Shown piece by piece: positions 51,304 through 60,671 of a DNA stretch of 64,000 nucleotides. How positions within the stretch are numbered: the first letter of the stretch is position 1; every line of letters starts with the position of its first letter. The notes under the pieces are model-generated. The model saw only the letters and a list, made by a program, of their open reading frames with translations. It ran no database searches and had not been told where the DNA came from. The position numbers were made by a program, and so were the translations under genes. The DNA lies in contig NZ_JBFUPK010000001.1 in NCBI RefSeq assembly GCF_041355105.1, positions 1,984,001 to 2,048,000 of the forward strand. The letters are read 5' to 3'. The DNA comes from Terriglobus sp. RCC_193 (GTDB lineage Bacteria > Acidobacteriota > Terriglobia > Terriglobales > Acidobacteriaceae).

Positions 51304-54300
51304 ATGACACACCGATTGAGACACCTACTTGCCTATGCGCCACTCCCAGCCCTCTTCCTCTCTGCCACGATGCTGCACGCGCAGAACTCGACCGGCGCTA
51401 TCAGCATCACCGTCTTCGACGCGGGCGGCGCTGCTGTACCGAACGCACAGGTTGTCGTTATCGGGACGGACACGGGCGTGCAGCTACGTTCACTCACCAC
51501 CAACGACCACGGCATTGCAGAAGTGCCGCTGGTGCCGCCCGGCAACTACAACGTCAGCATCACTGCATCTGGCTTCAGGACGTATCAGCAGCAATCAATT
51601 AACGTGCAGGTGGGCGCCACTGTCACCCTGCGTCCTGCACTGGAACTTGGTTCGGCCAGCGATGCCGTCACAGTCACCAGCCAGGCTCCGCTGATTGAAG
51701 ACAAGTCACAAACCATCCAGCAGGTCATCGAAAACAAAGAGCTCACAGACATCCCGCTGAACGGCCGCAATTACATCCAGGCCGCGAATTTCATCCCCGG
51801 TGTGGTGCCGCAGAACGCAGGCCGCGATAACTCATTCGTTGCATACGGCAACGACGGTCTACAGAACAGTTTCTTGTTGGATGGCGCGCGCAACGTGAAT
51901 TACCTGCGCGGCCTGGACAACGGCCAGCGCGACATGGTGCGGCCACCGCTGGATGCGCTGCAGGAGTTCACTGTCCAGACGTCGAATTATTCTGCGGAGT
52001 TTGGTGCGGGCGCGGGTGCCATTCTGAACGCTATCACCCGAAGCGGCACGAACAAGTGGCACGGTTCCGCGTATGACTTCATCCGCAACAAGGTGCTGGA
52101 TGCAAAGCCATACTTCTCCAGTTCGACTGCGGCGAAGCAACAACTGGTGCAGAACCAGTATGGCGGCAGCCTCGGCGGCCACATCCTTAAAGACAAGCTG
52201 TTCTTCTTCGGAGCCTACGAAGGCCGTCACACCAAATCATCCTCGTTCAACCAGGGTGCTGTACCAACCGCGCTGGAACGTTCGGGTGACTTCTCGCAAT
52301 CGAAGTACACGGTCTATGATCCTGCCACCACCGCCGGCAGCGGCAGCACCGCCACACGCACTGCGTTCTCAGGAAATAAGATTCCAAGCGGTCGCATCAA
52401 CACGCTGGGCCAGCAGCTTGCCAACCTTTACCCACTGCCCAACGCGGTTAGCCCCACAGACCCGTACACGCACTACTACACCTCGTTCATCCCCAGCAAA
52501 ACAGATGTGAAGAATGGCATTGGGCGCGTGGATTACACCATCAGCAGCAAAGACAGTATCTTTGCCCGTTATGGCGAAACATTAAGCAACGCATACACTG
52601 GCGTGGGTCTGCCCGGGGCACAGGATCCCGGTAACAGCCGCGTCGATTCCAAGGGCATTGGCGCTGGGTATACGCGCATCATCACGCAATCGCTGTTGAA
52701 CGAACTGCGCTTCTCCTGGACATCCATTGCCGACGATGGCCTGGGTACGTTCGCCCGCAACGAGTACATCCCCGGACTGCTGGATCCAAACCTGAGCGAA
52801 GGATGGCCAACCTTCGCCGTTACAAGCTTCGGAACCCTCGGATCGGAAGCAGTCGGGAACACGCCGCTGCACAAGACCTCCGGCGTATGGGACTGGGCGG
52901 ACAACGTTTCCTGGTCGCATGGCAAACACCTCAGCAAGTTCGGCGGTGAAATGATGTGGATCCGCCCGAACACGCAGTCGGCGTCCAACGGGCGCGGCAG
53001 TCTTGGCTTTACCGGTGCCTTCACGCAGCTCCCGTCCTCGCGCTCCAACAGTGGCAACGCTGTGGGAGACCTTCTGCTGGGCTATGCAAACTCCGTCACC
53101 ACGGGCACCATTCTGAGCAGCGAAGAACGCGGCTGGTACTACGGCGGATACGCGAACGACCAATGGAATATCACACCGAACCTGACCATCAATTATGGTG
53201 CTCGCTACGAAATCTTCACACCCTTCTACGATGTGGACAATCGGGAAGCCAACTTCATCACCGATCCCGACAGCCCGCTCTATCTGCAGTACATCAAGGC
53301 CGGTATCGACACGCGACTGCCTCGCGCTCTTGTGTACACAGACAAAAACAACATCGCACCACGCGTCGGCTTTGCCTATCGTGTCCCCAACGTGAAAGAC
53401 ATGACGATCCGCGGTTCGTTCGGCATGTTCTACTCGCAGGACCAGGGCCTTGGCATCACCAGTCGTCTCTCCACCAACCCGCCGTACAACAATTACGGCG
53501 CCATTTCGCAGTCCAGCGATCAGATCAACACCAGCACATCATTCCAGTTGAGCGCGAACCAGTCCGTCCCGCGGCCAGCTCCGGTGGACCCCGCAACATT
53601 CACGCTGGCACCCACCTACACGGGCGGCGTCACCAGCTGGGTGGAACACATGCAGTATGGGTACGTGGAGCAGTGGAGCCTGTCTGCCCAGAAGCAGATG
53701 CCCTGGGGCATCCTGACGGAACTGAACTACGTGGGCAACCACGGCGTGCACCTCCTGGGCCGCTCAAACGTGAACCAGCCCAAAGTGTTGAACGGCACAA
53801 CAGTTCAATCACGCCGTCCTCTGTTCAGCGTCACGCAGGGTGCGGTCAACCAGATTGGAGACTGGAACGCATCGCAATATCAGGGTCTCTCTGCACGCGT
53901 AGAGAAGCGGTTCTCCAAGGGCATCCAGTTTCGCAACTCCATCACGTACGGTCGTACCTTCAGCCTGCTGAGCCAGGCACTGGACGTAAGCGATAGCGCC
54001 ACCAACGGCGATACGTTGCAGAACCCGTATGACCATGCCGCGAACTGGGGGCCGGCCGACTTCGACATCCCCTTCCGCTACGTGCTCAACGGCATCTTCT
54101 CCGCGCCCACGGGAAGCCACGCGGTCTTCAACAATCGCATCGCATCTGCGGTGCTGGGTGGATGGGCAGTTTCGCCGGTCTATGTCTGGCAGATGGGTCA
54201 GCCACTCACGCCAGCAACAAGCACGGATCTGGCAAACTCCGGAGCCACCAATCGTCCTAACCAGCTTTGCCCCTCAGGCCAGGGTGCTCCGCACACCATC

Positions 54301-54597
54301 TCCCGTTGGTTCAATACATCCTGCTTCGCAGCGCAGACGCAGTACACCTATGGCAACGCCTCCAAGGGTTCCATTCGTGGACCGGGACAGAACCGTCTCG
54401 ATCTGAGTCTGCAACGTAACTTCGGAGTCCCGCGTTGGGAAGCTGCCAACCTGAACTTCCGCATTGAAGGTTTCAACGTACTGAATCATGTACAGTATGG
54501 CAACCCGAACGTAACGGTGGGCAACACAGCCTTCGGCACCATCAGTTCTGCGCAGACCATGCGGCAGGTTCAGGTGGCGGCACGCCTCACCTTCTAA
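51304..54597 (+). CDS. Oar-like TonB-dependent receptor with carboxypeptidase-regulatory domain
   Basis: A 1097-aa outer-membrane protein. Signal peptide (LPALFLSATMLHAQ), then a carboxypeptidase-regulatory/CnaB-like Ig domain at about 28-115 (AISITVFDAGGAAVPNAQV), a plug (PLNGRNYIQAANFIPGVVP), and a large barrel ending HVQYGNPNVTVGNTAFG with terminal Phe. These receptors are the SusC/Oar-type transporters abundant in Acidobacteria, importing large ligands. It starts 59 bases after the sulfatase stop and ends in a perfect terminator. The substrate is inferred to be a sulfated compound from the neighbours. Confidence 0.92.
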   Translation: MTHRLRHLLAYAPLPALFLSATMLHAQNSTGAISITVFDAGGAAVPNAQVVVIGTDTGVQLRSLTTNDHGIAEVPLVPPGNYNVSITASGFRTYQQQSINVQVGATVTLRPALELGSASDAVTVTSQAPLIEDKSQTIQQVIENKELTDIPLNGRNYIQAANFIPGVVPQNAGRDNSFVAYGNDGLQNSFLLDGARNVNYLRGLDNGQRDMVRPPLDALQEFTVQTSNYSAEFGAGAGAILNAITRSGTNKWHGSAYDFIRNKVLDAKPYFSSSTAAKQQLVQNQYGGSLGGHILKDKLFFFGAYEGRHTKSSSFNQGAVPTALERSGDFSQSKYTVYDPATTAGSGSTATRTAFSGNKIPSGRINTLGQQLANLYPLPNAVSPTDPYTHYYTSFIPSKTDVKNGIGRVDYTISSKDSIFARYGETLSNAYTGVGLPGAQDPGNSRVDSKGIGAGYTRIITQSLLNELRFSWTSIADDGLGTFARNEYIPGLLDPNLSEGWPTFAVTSFGTLGSEAVGNTPLHKTSGVWDWADNVSWSHGKHLSKFGGEMMWIRPNTQSASNGRGSLGFTGAFTQLPSSRSNSGNAVGDLLLGYANSVTTGTILSSEERGWYYGGYANDQWNITPNLTINYGARYEIFTPFYDVDNREANFITDPDSPLYLQYIKAGIDTRLPRALVYTDKNNIAPRVGFAYRVPNVKDMTIRGSFGMFYSQDQGLGITSRLSTNPPYNNYGAISQSSDQINTSTSFQLSANQSVPRPAPVDPATFTLAPTYTGGVTSWVEHMQYGYVEQWSLSAQKQMPWGILTELNYVGNHGVHLLGRSNVNQPKVLNGTTVQSRRPLFSVTQGAVNQIGDWNASQYQGLSARVEKRFSKGIQFRNSITYGRTFSLLSQALDVSDSATNGDTLQNPYDHAANWGPADFDIPFRYVLNGIFSAPTGSHAVFNNRIASAVLGGWAVSPVYVWQMGQPLTPATSTDLANSGATNRPNQLCPSGQGAPHTISRWFNTSCFAAQTQYTYGNASKGSIRGPGQNRLDLSLQRNFGVPRWEAANLNFRIEGFNVLNHVQYGNPNVTVGNTAFGTISSAQTMRQVQVAARLTF

Positions 54598-54611
54598 ATC
54601 CATTTACCTCG

Positions 54612-54640
54612 AAAGGGCACAGCCTCGTGCTGTGCCCTTT
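54612..54640 (+). terminator. Terminator after the receptor gene
   Basis: AAAGGGCACAGC (54612-54623) pairs perfectly with GCTGTGCCCTTT (54629-54640) around CTCGT, followed by CCTTTCC. It may only partly stop transcripts running into the rotamase gene. Confidence 0.8.
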
Positions 54641-54692
54641 CCTTTCCACACGACTTACAACGAAGCACAACGCTAGAAAGTACACTGGTCGC

Positions 54693-55565
54693 ATGGCAGT
54701 TCGCGTAAATGGAGAGGTCATCCACGACGAACGATTTCATCGCGAATTCGTTGAGCTCTCTGGTGGCCGCACACCGCAACAGGTGCAGGAACAAGCTCCC
54801 ATGGAGTACCACCGGCTGCTGCAGACAGCGGAACGCAACACACTACGCTCCGTCCTGCTCCATCAGGTTGCAGTTGCAGAAGGCATCACTGCTACAGCGG
54901 AAGAAGCTGAGGAAGAACGCCGCTCCACATGGGGCAGCGCTGCAAATCAATCCTGTGGCATTGGGATTACCAGCGATATGATTTCGCGCCTGATGGTGAA
55001 GAAAGTGCAGCAACATCTGACGCGGCATGTGCAACGCCCGGATCGACGTGAAGTGGAAGCCATCTATCGCAATAACTCTGCTGCGTTCACGATTCAAGAG
55101 CGCTGGCTGGTATCCCATATCGTTCAGATTGCCGAGACAGAAGCAGAGCACGCGAAGGCTATCAATGTTTTGAAACAAGCGCAGAGCGAACTCAAGCGCA
55201 GCAAGTCATTCGCTGCGGTTGCTGACCGCTACTCCGATTGCAAAGGCAATGGAGGTTCGCTCGGCTGGATCAACCGCGGCACGATGGTTCCCGAATTTGA
55301 AGCGAAAGTCTTCACACTGGAACGACGCAAACTCAGCGACATCTTTGAAACAACATTCGGTCTGCATCTGGCGATACTGCATGATTGGAAACCCGCCGGC
55401 CTGCAGCCGTTGGACGAAGTCAGAGCCGATCTCGCCCGACACATTTTCGAAGAACGCAAACAGGTACTGCTAAACCAGATCACGGAAGACTTGATGCGCC
55501 GCGCAGAAATTGCAATGCTGCCGGACCCCGAACGCAGCGTTGCTGCCGGTGAGAAAGTGCAATGA
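54693..55565 (+). CDS. PpiC/SurA-type peptidyl-prolyl isomerase
   Basis: A 290-aa rotamase. The parvulin domain is at about 135-230: RWLVSHIVQIAETEAEHAKA, FAAVADRYSDCKGNGGSLGW, RRKLSDIFETTFGLHLAIL. The helical N-terminal part (MAVRVNGEVIHDERFHREFV) is SurA/NifM-like. There is no signal peptide, so it probably acts in the cytosol, like NifM. ATG 54693 was chosen; an earlier in-frame start lies in the terminator. It overlaps the FGE gene by 4 bases, suggesting help in folding FGE or sulfatases before Tat export. Confidence 0.88.
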   Translation: MAVRVNGEVIHDERFHREFVELSGGRTPQQVQEQAPMEYHRLLQTAERNTLRSVLLHQVAVAEGITATAEEAEEERRSTWGSAANQSCGIGITSDMISRLMVKKVQQHLTRHVQRPDRREVEAIYRNNSAAFTIQERWLVSHIVQIAETEAEHAKAINVLKQAQSELKRSKSFAAVADRYSDCKGNGGSLGWINRGTMVPEFEAKVFTLERRKLSDIFETTFGLHLAILHDWKPAGLQPLDEVRADLARHIFEERKQVLLNQITEDLMRRAEIAMLPDPERSVAAGEKVQ

Positions 55566-56527
55566 AGAAGAACCCGTCTCCCTGCTGCGTTCCCAGCAAA
55601 CAACACGCTGATGTATGGCAAGCATCGCAGCAGAATTCATCCACGCGTGTCCGCGCCATCAGTGGTAGCACTGAGGAAATGATTCTCCTCCCTGGCGGCG
55701 CATTCCTGATGGGCTCTGAATCCGCAGATTCGTTTCCAGATGATGGAGAAGGGCCGGTGCGACAGGTCACGGTGGATTCTTTCTGGATGGATCAGTACGC
55801 CGTCCGCAATCGCGACTTCATGAAGTTTGTGCAGGAGACGCAGTACGTGACCGAGGCAGAACGCATCGGATGGTCGTTTGTCTTCGCAGGTGATTTACCG
55901 GAAGAGTCATCTTCTGCTGATACGAAAGCGGTCCACGGCACGGAATGGTGGCGCGTCATCGAAGGAGCCACCTGGCTGCATCCCGATGGCCCGGGATCGA
56001 ACCTGGCCAGCCGTACAGATCATCCGGTCGTCCAGGTCTCATGGAACGATGCCGCAGCATATGCCGCCTGGGCAGGCAAACGCCTGCCGACCGAAGCCGA
56101 ATGGGAGTTCGCTGCGCGCGGCGGCCTGGAACAACAGGCTTATCCCTGGGGTAACGAACTTACACCGGACGGAAAACATCTCTGCAACATCTGGCAGGGA
56201 GTCTTCCCTGTCTCAAACACAGCAGAAGACGGTTACGCTTCGACCTGCCCCGTAGACACATTCCCTCCCAATGGATACGGCCTATTCGGCATCACAGGCA
56301 ATACATGGGAATGGATCGCAGACTGGTTTCACCCCACCTACCACCAGCTTGCAACTCGCCACAATCCGATTGGACCACCGCAGGGGACAGCACGCATGTT
56401 GAAGGGCGGTTCCTATCTCTGCCATCGCTCGTATTGCAACCGCTATCGTGTCGCAGCTCGCAGTTCCAACACACCGGATAGTGCGACAACAAACATCGGC
56501 TTCCGCTGCGTCCGCGACATAGCTTAA
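55562..56527 (+). CDS. Formylglycine-generating enzyme (sulfatase-modifying factor)
   Basis: A 321-aa FGE-sulfatase-domain protein. The blocks FLMGSESADSFPDDGEGPVR, FWMDQYAVRNRDFMKFV, VQVSWNDAAAYAAWAGKRLP, TEAEWEFAARGG and GNTWEWIADWF are all present. The copper-binding cysteine pair that defines true FGE is there: Cys287 and Cys292 in GGSYLCHRSYCNRYR, spaced five as in characterised FGE. It oxidises the sulfatase Cys to formylglycine with O2. It overlaps the rotamase gene by ATGA and probably serves both sulfatases in this window. Confidence 0.93.
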   Translation: MKKNPSPCCVPSKQHADVWQASQQNSSTRVRAISGSTEEMILLPGGAFLMGSESADSFPDDGEGPVRQVTVDSFWMDQYAVRNRDFMKFVQETQYVTEAERIGWSFVFAGDLPEESSSADTKAVHGTEWWRVIEGATWLHPDGPGSNLASRTDHPVVQVSWNDAAAYAAWAGKRLPTEAEWEFAARGGLEQQAYPWGNELTPDGKHLCNIWQGVFPVSNTAEDGYASTCPVDTFPPNGYGLFGITGNTWEWIADWFHPTYHQLATRHNPIGPPQGTARMLKGGSYLCHRSYCNRYRVAARSSNTPDSATTNIGFRCVRDIA

Positions 56528-56736
56528 CGCGAACGTTCCCCGCATCATTGTCTGCAAAAACAAAGGCGCCGGGGGAAACATAAAGCATCTCCGTGCGCAC
56601 TTGGATTTCGACGTTGCTGTGTTGTCTGAATCTTAGTATTGAATCTCTTCTTACCGCACAATCTCACCGACAGCCCGCAGAACCTCTCGCCATTTTCCCC
56701 TATAAAATCAGACACTTATGGTTCCGACGAACATCG

Positions 56737-56780
56737 TACGAAGATTTTCGTTGACATCTACGAAGACCTTCGGATATTGT
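56737..56780 (+). promoter_or_regulatory. blaI-type promoter with two TACGAAGA operator dyads
   Basis: TACGAAGA occurs at 56737-56744 and 56759-56766, 22 bp apart. Each starts a small dyad: ACGAA-GATT-TTCGT (56738-56751) and CGAAG-AC-CTTCG (56761-56772). TTGACA (56751-56756) and TATTGT (56775-56780, 18-bp spacing) make a good promoter, so the dyads flank and overlap the -35 to -10 space. Two dyads in the repressor's own promoter is the usual BlaI/MecI arrangement. Confidence 0.65.
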
Positions 56781-56787
56781 CCTGCTT

Positions 56788-57171
56788 ATGAAGATGACCA
56801 GGCAAATTCCAAAGCCGACAGAAGGTGAGCTCGAACTGCTGACAATCCTATGGGAGCGCGGCGAAGCTACCGTTCGCGACGTGTTTGAAGCCGTGAATGA
56901 AAGACGCGCGGTGGTCTACACAGGTGTGCAAAAACTCATGCAGATCATGCTGGACAAAGGTCTGGTGGAACGCGATGCCACGGAACGCGCACACGTCTAT
57001 CGCGCCGCCGTTGCAAAGGAAGATACGGAGCGCCGCTTCATGCGTGAATTGAGCGACCGCTTCTTCGCAGGTTCAGCGGCGCAGTTGGCGCTGCGTGCGT
57101 TGGAGATGGAACCTGCCAGCGAAGAGGATCTTCGAGAGATCCGCACACTCATTGCAAAGAAGCTGTCCTGA
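56788..57171 (+). CDS. BlaI/MecI/CopY-family repressor
   Basis: A 127-aa winged-helix repressor: PTEGELELLTILWERGEATV, VYTGVQKLMQIMLDKGLVER, HVYRAAVAKEDTERRFMREL, and a C-terminal dimer helix. The family is cleaved or released when a partner M56 protease senses a signal. It is followed after 12 bases by exactly such a partner. Confidence 0.92.
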   Translation: MKMTRQIPKPTEGELELLTILWERGEATVRDVFEAVNERRAVVYTGVQKLMQIMLDKGLVERDATERAHVYRAAVAKEDTERRFMRELSDRFFAGSAAQLALRALEMEPASEEDLREIRTLIAKKLS

Positions 57172-57183
57172 AAGGAGCAGGGG

Positions 57184-59196
57184 ATGAGCGCTTACCTTGG
57201 GGTACATACGGGCGAAGTAGTTGCACTGGGTTGGACGCTTCTGCACTTCTGTTGGCAGAGCGCGATAATAGCGATGCTGTATGTGTTGGTGGATCGCTGC
57301 ACGCGCGGCGCGTCTGCATCAATCCGATACGGCATTGCGATAGTTACGCTGGCGCTGATGCCGCTTTCCGCCATCGCAACCTTTGTGGAGCAGGAGCGGC
57401 TCGTCGTTCCAATGCAAAGTACCGCAATGCCGAACCTGCAAGACGAACAGCAGCCATTACTGATCGCGTCTCGCCTGGGCAGCATGCACACCGCAATTCT
57501 GGAGGAGCTACCCGCTGCCGCACCCGCAGTCAGCGGAGGCGAACTTTGGATCGCTGAACACGCCGGATTGTTGTTGCCATGTATGGATGCTGTATGGCTC
57601 TTCGGTGTGCTGTTGCTGGCGGTACGTGCCGCTGGCGGATGGTGGCAGTTGCGCGGGTTGAAGTTGCGAGCGAGCGCCGCTGTGCCCCCGGAAGTCCGTG
57701 TTGCGTTTGAGCGGCTGAGACGCAGGTATGAGTTAAGTCGCGGCGTTATGCTGCGCATGTCGGACGAAGTGATATCGCCTATGGTGTTTGGCGTGTGGCG
57801 CACGGTCGTATTGGTGCCTCTGAGCGCCGTCGCACAGTTAACGCCCGAGCAGATGGAGGCAGTACTCGCGCATGAACTGGCTCACGTGCGCCGGTGGGAT
57901 TACCTGGTCAACCTGATGCAGACGGTAACTGAATGTCTGTTCTTCTTCCATCCGGCAGTATGGTGGATCAGCCATCGTGTCAGAGATTTTCGTGAAATAT
58001 GTTGTGACGAAACCGCAGCGCAAACCTGCGCGGATCCAGCGATCTATGCGGCCGCCCTGCTGCAGATGGAGGAACAACGTTTTCGACAGCCACAACTGGC
58101 GATGGCGCTGAACGGTAATGGTGGAACGCTTTTGCAACGAGTACGGCGAGTCATGGGAGAGAAAGCAATGGAGCAGAAACAGATGAGCGGAATTCGAATG
58201 ATGACGGCAGGGCTGGCGCTGGTTGGACTGTATGCGGTTCCGCACGTAGCGCACAGCATGAAGATGGAAACAAAACCAAAAGCTGCAGTTGCCCCGATAG
58301 CAGAAGTCGCTCCGCGCGTGGCTGCGCAAACAACACCGGCAGTTTCTGTCGCGGTAAAACCAAAGATCGACATCGCAACTGTCCAGCAAGCGGATGTGAA
58401 CATCGCGGATACGGCCCCCATGCCAAATCCCGCACCCGCTCCACGTGTTATCCATGACGGTGCTTCGCAGGAAGTGAAGCAAGATGGCATGCAGTATCTG
58501 GATGCCATGAAGGTTGCAGGCTATCCGCTGGATCTCAACAACGATCTCAACGAAATCATCCGGCTGCGATCTGTGGGTGTAACGCCGGAGTATGCAAATG
58601 CCATGACACAAGCTGGCATGGGCAAACCCACGCTGAAAGAACTGGGTACACTGAAGGCCGTAGGTGTAACGCCGGAGTATGTGAAGTCACTGAAGTCTTC
58701 CTCTTCCGCGCCAACAAACTTTCACGATGTGATCTCGTTTAAAACGTTGGGTGTCACGCCGGAATATGCGCAGCAGATTGAGTCGTTAGGACTCGGCAAG
58801 CCCACCATGCATGATCTCACCAGCATGAAGGCTGTTGGCGTTACGCCGGAATACGCGACCGAATTGAAGAGCGCGGGCTTCACACCAAAGGACCTGCACG
58901 AACTGGTAAGCATGCGCGCTGTGGGTGTTACACCGGAATACGCCCGTGCTATGGCCGCTGCAGGCTTCTCCGCAAACTCTGCACATGACCTGGTCAGCAT
59001 GAAGGCACAAGGCATGACGCCGGAGTATGCGAAGTGGTTGAAGGCAAACTTCCCCAATGCGGATATGCATGCGATGCGACAGGCAATTAACTTCCACATT
59101 GACGACAAGTTCATTGCCGACGCCAAGGCGCACGGCTTCAACGGAACCGATCTGGATAAGCTGACCAAGCTGAAGATGTCGGGCTTGTTGAACTAA
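57184..59196 (+). CDS. M56 (BlaR1-like) membrane metallopeptidase with GVTPEYA repeats
   Basis: A 670-aa protein. Membrane helices lie near 12-35, 48-65, 130-150 and 340-356. The zinc site is HELAH at 230-234, with a downstream acidic helix (FREICCDETAAQ). In BlaR1 the outer domain is a penicillin-binding sensor; here it is replaced by an Ala/Pro-rich linker and about six ~24-residue repeats with core GVTPEYA (residues ~450-640), separated by phrases such as KELGTLKAV, HDLTSMKAV and HELVSMRAV. The repeat domain is presumably the sensor. It forms a unit with the BlaI-type gene 12 bases upstream. Confidence 0.88.
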   Translation: MSAYLGVHTGEVVALGWTLLHFCWQSAIIAMLYVLVDRCTRGASASIRYGIAIVTLALMPLSAIATFVEQERLVVPMQSTAMPNLQDEQQPLLIASRLGSMHTAILEELPAAAPAVSGGELWIAEHAGLLLPCMDAVWLFGVLLLAVRAAGGWWQLRGLKLRASAAVPPEVRVAFERLRRRYELSRGVMLRMSDEVISPMVFGVWRTVVLVPLSAVAQLTPEQMEAVLAHELAHVRRWDYLVNLMQTVTECLFFFHPAVWWISHRVRDFREICCDETAAQTCADPAIYAAALLQMEEQRFRQPQLAMALNGNGGTLLQRVRRVMGEKAMEQKQMSGIRMMTAGLALVGLYAVPHVAHSMKMETKPKAAVAPIAEVAPRVAAQTTPAVSVAVKPKIDIATVQQADVNIADTAPMPNPAPAPRVIHDGASQEVKQDGMQYLDAMKVAGYPLDLNNDLNEIIRLRSVGVTPEYANAMTQAGMGKPTLKELGTLKAVGVTPEYVKSLKSSSSAPTNFHDVISFKTLGVTPEYAQQIESLGLGKPTMHDLTSMKAVGVTPEYATELKSAGFTPKDLHELVSMRAVGVTPEYARAMAAAGFSANSAHDLVSMKAQGMTPEYAKWLKANFPNADMHAMRQAINFHIDDKFIADAKAHGFNGTDLDKLTKLKMSGLLN

Positions 59197-59240
59197 AAAG
59201 TTCAGCAGCACCGAACAAACTCCTTACACATTGCAAACAG

Positions 59241-59270
59241 TGTCGTTGCGGCGCATCCGCCGCAACGACA
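59241..59270. terminator. Perfect 13-bp hairpin between the M56 gene and the next gene
   Basis: TGTCGTTGCGGCG (59241-59253) pairs with CGCCGCAACGACA (59258-59270) around CATC. There is no T-run. It could terminate, attenuate or stabilise the 3' end of the M56 message ahead of the secreted repeat protein. Confidence 0.5.
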
Positions 59271-59331
59271 GAGCCACGCCCTTGTCGGCGTGCATGACAG
59301 AACACGCGCTGAAAACGAAGGAGACAACCTA

Positions 59332-60114
59332 ATGAAACGTACATGGATTGCACTCGTGCTGATCGTTGCCGCAGCGCCGTGCGTTGCGCAAACCATCTCG
59401 GGAGTCTGCATGATCTCAGAAGGTCAACATAAAGATGGAACGCCGGTAGCCCGAGTCATGCTGTCGGAAAACGACTGCGCGACCAATGGCCGCAACTGCA
59501 TGGAGATGTCGAATACATCCACGGAATGGCGGCAATGGAGCGGCATTTCCCCAGAGGTATTGCACCACGATAGTTCTGCGACAGATGCGAAGCTCGTCGG
59601 CGATGCAGGTTCGCTCGTATGCAATGGCATCGTGCATGATGGCGTTCTTTCCGGACGCTTTCAATTTGATGCCAATCCAACATTCGTCACGAACATGGCC
59701 GCGCTCGGCTTTGACGGCATCCAGCCGCGCAAGCAGTTGGGCATGCTCATGTTGGACATCACTCCAGCCTGGGCAAAACAGATGCAATCGCTCGGCATTA
59801 CAGAACTCACCACAAACCGGCTGCAAGGGTTGCGCGCCCTGCATGTCGATGCAGACTACGTTCATGCGATGGCTGCGGCAGGTTATCCCGAATTACGTGC
59901 GGGCAAGCTGACAGAAATGAAGGCAGTCGGCGTCACTCCGGAAAAGGTTCAGGAAGCGAAGTCACTCGGCTTTCAACCTTCAGAACAAGACCTGATTCAG
60001 ATGGCCATCTTCAAAATTGATCGGCCCTTCGTGGAACGCATGCGTGCTCGCGGCCTGACAGACCTCACGCTAAAGAAACTGATTCAGATCAAAATTTTCA
60101 AGCTGGATAACTAA
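59332..60114 (+). CDS. Secreted partner protein sharing the M56 repeat motif
   Basis: A 260-aa protein with a signal peptide (WIALVLIVAAAPCVAQ). The first ~100 mature residues are unrecognised, with several Cys. The C-terminal ~120 residues hold about four repeats of the same kind as the upstream M56 protein: LDITPAWAKQMQSLGITELT, LHVDADYVHAMAAAGYPELR, MKAVGVTPEKVQEAKSLGFQ and FKIDRPFVERMRARGLTDLT. AAGGAG at 59318-59323 sets the ATG. The shared repeats suggest that it binds or competes for the sensor domain. Confidence 0.75.
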   Translation: MKRTWIALVLIVAAAPCVAQTISGVCMISEGQHKDGTPVARVMLSENDCATNGRNCMEMSNTSTEWRQWSGISPEVLHHDSSATDAKLVGDAGSLVCNGIVHDGVLSGRFQFDANPTFVTNMAALGFDGIQPRKQLGMLMLDITPAWAKQMQSLGITELTTNRLQGLRALHVDADYVHAMAAAGYPELRAGKLTEMKAVGVTPEKVQEAKSLGFQPSEQDLIQMAIFKIDRPFVERMRARGLTDLTLKKLIQIKIFKLDN

Positions 60115-60144
60115 ACCTAAGAACCATCTGGAAGGAGCACACCG

Positions 60145-60504
60145 ATGACACACAAGATGCTGTTTGCGATACTTCTAAGTCAGGGAGCTTGCTTGCTGGC
60201 TATAGCAGCGCCGATGGATTCCGTGGCGCACAATGTAAGGCCCTCAGACCTTACTACCAGATCAGGGCAAAAGACCATTCAGAATATCCAGGGATTGCAC
60301 CTGATGATTCGCGGTGGAACGGCACAATGGGCCTTCCAATTTGTGTGCAGAGACGCTCACTGCGAGTTCCACCATATTCACGCATCACATCATGCGCAAC
60401 AGCCGGAATACATTGACTTGTCTGTCAGTCTGACATGCTCGACAGAATGCCTGGAGCGTCCGAGATCACCACTGCAGTCAGCTATGGTTTCAAGCGGACA
60501 TTAG
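60145..60504 (+). CDS. Small secreted protein, unrecognised
   Basis: A 119-aa protein with a signal peptide (MLFAILLSQGACLLAIAA) and a mature region with paired Cys (FVCRDAHCEFHHIHASHH) that could bind metal. Upstream is AAGGAG. It follows the repeat protein by 30 bases and its last codons overlap the end of the converging 56-aa gene by 4 bases. No family is recognised. Confidence 0.6.
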   Translation: MTHKMLFAILLSQGACLLAIAAPMDSVAHNVRPSDLTTRSGQKTIQNIQGLHLMIRGGTAQWAFQFVCRDAHCEFHHIHASHHAQQPEYIDLSVSLTCSTECLERPRSPLQSAMVSSGH

Positions 60505-60671
60505 TGCTTCAGAAGAAACATGCCCCAGCTCACTACGATTGCAGCCAGCACAAATCCACCGAAGCAAAACGCTCCGAACCGGATCATGTTTTTGGGTTCC
60601 GTACGCTGGGTGATTCCGAACACAATCGAAGCAAAGAAGGCATACACCACAAGGGCTGCGAAGTGAGACAT
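60501..60671 (-). CDS. 56-aa membrane protein
   Basis: ATG 60669-60671 overlaps the stop of the DUF6677-like gene (TAATG) and has GGAGG at the right distance. The peptide (MSHFAALVVYAFFASIVFGI, then TQRTEPKNMIRF, then a second hydrophobic stretch ending LLKH) has two membrane helices joined by a basic loop. Coupling and composition support a real gene. Function is unknown. Confidence 0.7.
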   Translation of the reverse strand: MSHFAALVVYAFFASIVFGITQRTEPKNMIRFGAFCFGGFVLAAIVVSWGMFLLKH

